Source of the DNA: Rhodocyclales bacterium
GTDB taxonomy: Bacteria; Pseudomonadota; Gammaproteobacteria; Burkholderiales; Rhodocyclaceae
Direction of reading: 5' to 3'
DNA length: 64,000 nucleotides
Assembly: GCA_028292505.1 (NCBI GenBank)
Contig: JAQGMF010000030.1
Coordinates: 1-64,000 of the forward strand
The first letter of the stretch is position 1. Each line of letters opens with the position of its first letter. The position numbers were made by a program, and so were the translations under genes. The notes beneath the pieces were generated by a model that was given only the letters and a program-made list of their open reading frames with translations, searched no databases and had not been told where the DNA came from. Shown here piece after piece: positions 63,184-64,000 of the stretch.

Positions 63184-64000
63184 TTAGCCTTCGGTGCGCA
63201 CGGCGGTGATGAGCGCACGCAAATCTTCAGGCAGCGGCACTTCCCACTGTACTGGCAGACGCGAAAACGGGTGCACCAGGCCCAGCCGGAACGCATGCAA
63301 CGCCTGACGCGTGAAGCTTGCTGCGGCACGGATGCTTTGCCGCTTCGGGCCATACACAGGGTCGCCCACCAGCGGATGGCCGACGTGCGCCATGTGCACA
63401 CGGATCTGGTGGGTGCGGCCGGTTTCGAGCACGCACTCGACCTGGGCGCAGCGGGCGAATTGCTCGACCAGACGATAATGCGTGCGCGCCGGCTTGCCAT
63501 TTTCGACGACTGCCATCTTGACCCGCTGGGTCGGATGCCGGCCGATCGGCGCATCGACGAAACCGATCTGGTTCGGCTTGCCGAGCACCAGCGCGGCGTA
63601 GTGACGCTTCACGCTATGCTCCTGCAGCTGGCGCACCAGCTCAGTCTGCGCAGTAAGCGTGCGCGCCACGACCATGAGGCCGGAGGTCTCCTTGTCGAGT
63701 CGATGAACGATGCCGGCACGTGGCAATCCCGCGAGGGACGCGTCATGCGCCAACAGCGCGTTGAGCAGGGTGCCGCTCCAGTTGCCGCTGCCGGGATGCA
63801 CGACGAGGCCCGCAGGCTTGTTGATGACGATCAATTGTTCGTCTTCGAAGACAATGTCGAGCGGAATTTCTTCAGGGGCATCGACCAGCGCGGCAGGATG
63901 CGCCAGCGTTTCGACACTGATCGCCTCGCCGCCGGCCAGCTTGTAGCGGGTATCGATCAGCACACGTCCGGAAACACTGACACGGCCGTCGCGAATCCAT
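63184..64000 (-). CDS. rluD: 23S rRNA pseudouridine synthase RluD (partial, 5' end outside window)
   Basis: Makes pseudouridines in 23S rRNA helix 69. The visible part begins in the S4 RNA-binding domain (WIRDGRVSVSGRVLIDTRYK) and runs through the catalytic barrel with HRLDKETSGLMVVARTLTAQ (catalytic Asp in HRLDKET) and TGRTHQIRVHMAHVGHPLVG to the stop. The start lies beyond 64000. Its position next to the YfiH gene, as in most proteobacteria, supports rluD rather than another RluA-family member. Confidence 0.9.
   Translation of the reverse strand, partial: WIRDGRVSVSGRVLIDTRYKLAGGEAISVETLAHPAALVDAPEEIPLDIVFEDEQLIVINKPAGLVVHPGSGNWSGTLLNALLAHDASLAGLPRAGIVHRLDKETSGLMVVARTLTAQTELVRQLQEHSVKRHYAALVLGKPNQIGFVDAPIGRHPTQRVKMAVVENGKPARTHYRLVEQFARCAQVECVLETGRTHQIRVHMAHVGHPLVGDPVYGPKRQSIRAAASFTRQALHAFRLGLVHPFSRLPVQWEVPLPEDLRALITAVRTEG

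Overview
The window is a GC-rich chromosomal segment that reads as a member of the Betaproteobacteria, most likely Burkholderiales and possibly close to Oxalobacteraceae. The grounds are a phaC-phaB-phaB-phaR-rimO polyhydroxyalkanoate (PHA) block, a TIGR01841-type phasin, an MSHA-type pilus system, a DUF1631 protein, a DUF3108 protein next to purN, and a long two-domain LeuA. Genus is not certain. Almost everything is chromosomal housekeeping or envelope biology. I see no phage, complete insertion sequence, CRISPR array, rRNA or replication origin.

Layout. (1) 0.3-14.5 kb is an MSHA-like type IV pilus cluster on the + strand, in the order secretin MshL, TPR protein MshN, ATPase MshE, platform MshG, then MshI-, MshJ- and MshK-like proteins and two minor-pilin-like proteins. 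It is followed by a membrane class III adenylate cyclase, a convergent orphan histidine kinase and another prepilin. (2) 14.6-20.6 kb holds a Kef-type antiporter, then kdsD-kdsC-lptC-lptA for LPS core sugar synthesis and transport, then a phasin gene with its own promoter where lptB would be expected. (3) 20.6-28.6 kb holds a CinA-like molybdopterin-binding protein, an EI24/CysZ-like membrane protein, a large FtsX-type permease and, divergently, mfd, which carries an in-frame dispersed repeat. (4) 28.6-37.5 kb holds fpr, a DesA-like fatty acid desaturase, leuA with an unusual Leu-rich leader, a DUF1631 protein, an MscS-type channel and an RsmB-type RNA methyltransferase. (5) 37.6-48.6 kb holds a PEP-CTERM esterase-like protein, a DUF3108 protein, purN, a DedA protein, a REC-DUF3369-GGDEF-EAL protein, a pterin dehydratase, an orphan pseudopilin pair and mobB-moeA-moaD-moaE for molybdenum cofactor. 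(6) 48.9-54.0 kb is a four-gene operon of exported proteins, including a FlgT-like lipoprotein without any flagellar genes, beside a solitary XRE regulator. (7) 54.4-64 kb holds tRNA-Ala-Glu-Asp, a FAD-linked oxidase, rimO, phaR, two phaB copies separated by a 122-bp nested inverted repeat, phaC, a two-helix membrane protein, a YfiH-type protein and a truncated rluD.

How they work together: the PHA genes make, coat and regulate storage granules: PhaC polymerises, PhaB reduces acetoacetyl-CoA, PhaR represses, and the phasin lies 38 kb away under a promoter carrying a 13-bp palindrome. The pilus genes make one surface machine, and the cyclase, histidine kinase and EAL protein are candidate second-messenger or signalling inputs. 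kdsD/kdsC/lptC/lptA serve LPS biogenesis.

The most promising undescribed elements are the FlgT-like exported operon (48.9-53.5 kb), the leucine-rich leader peptide ending one base before leuA, the nested inverted repeat between the phaB genes, the dispersed repeat translated inside Mfd, and the transposase-like C-terminal extension on the fatty acid desaturase.
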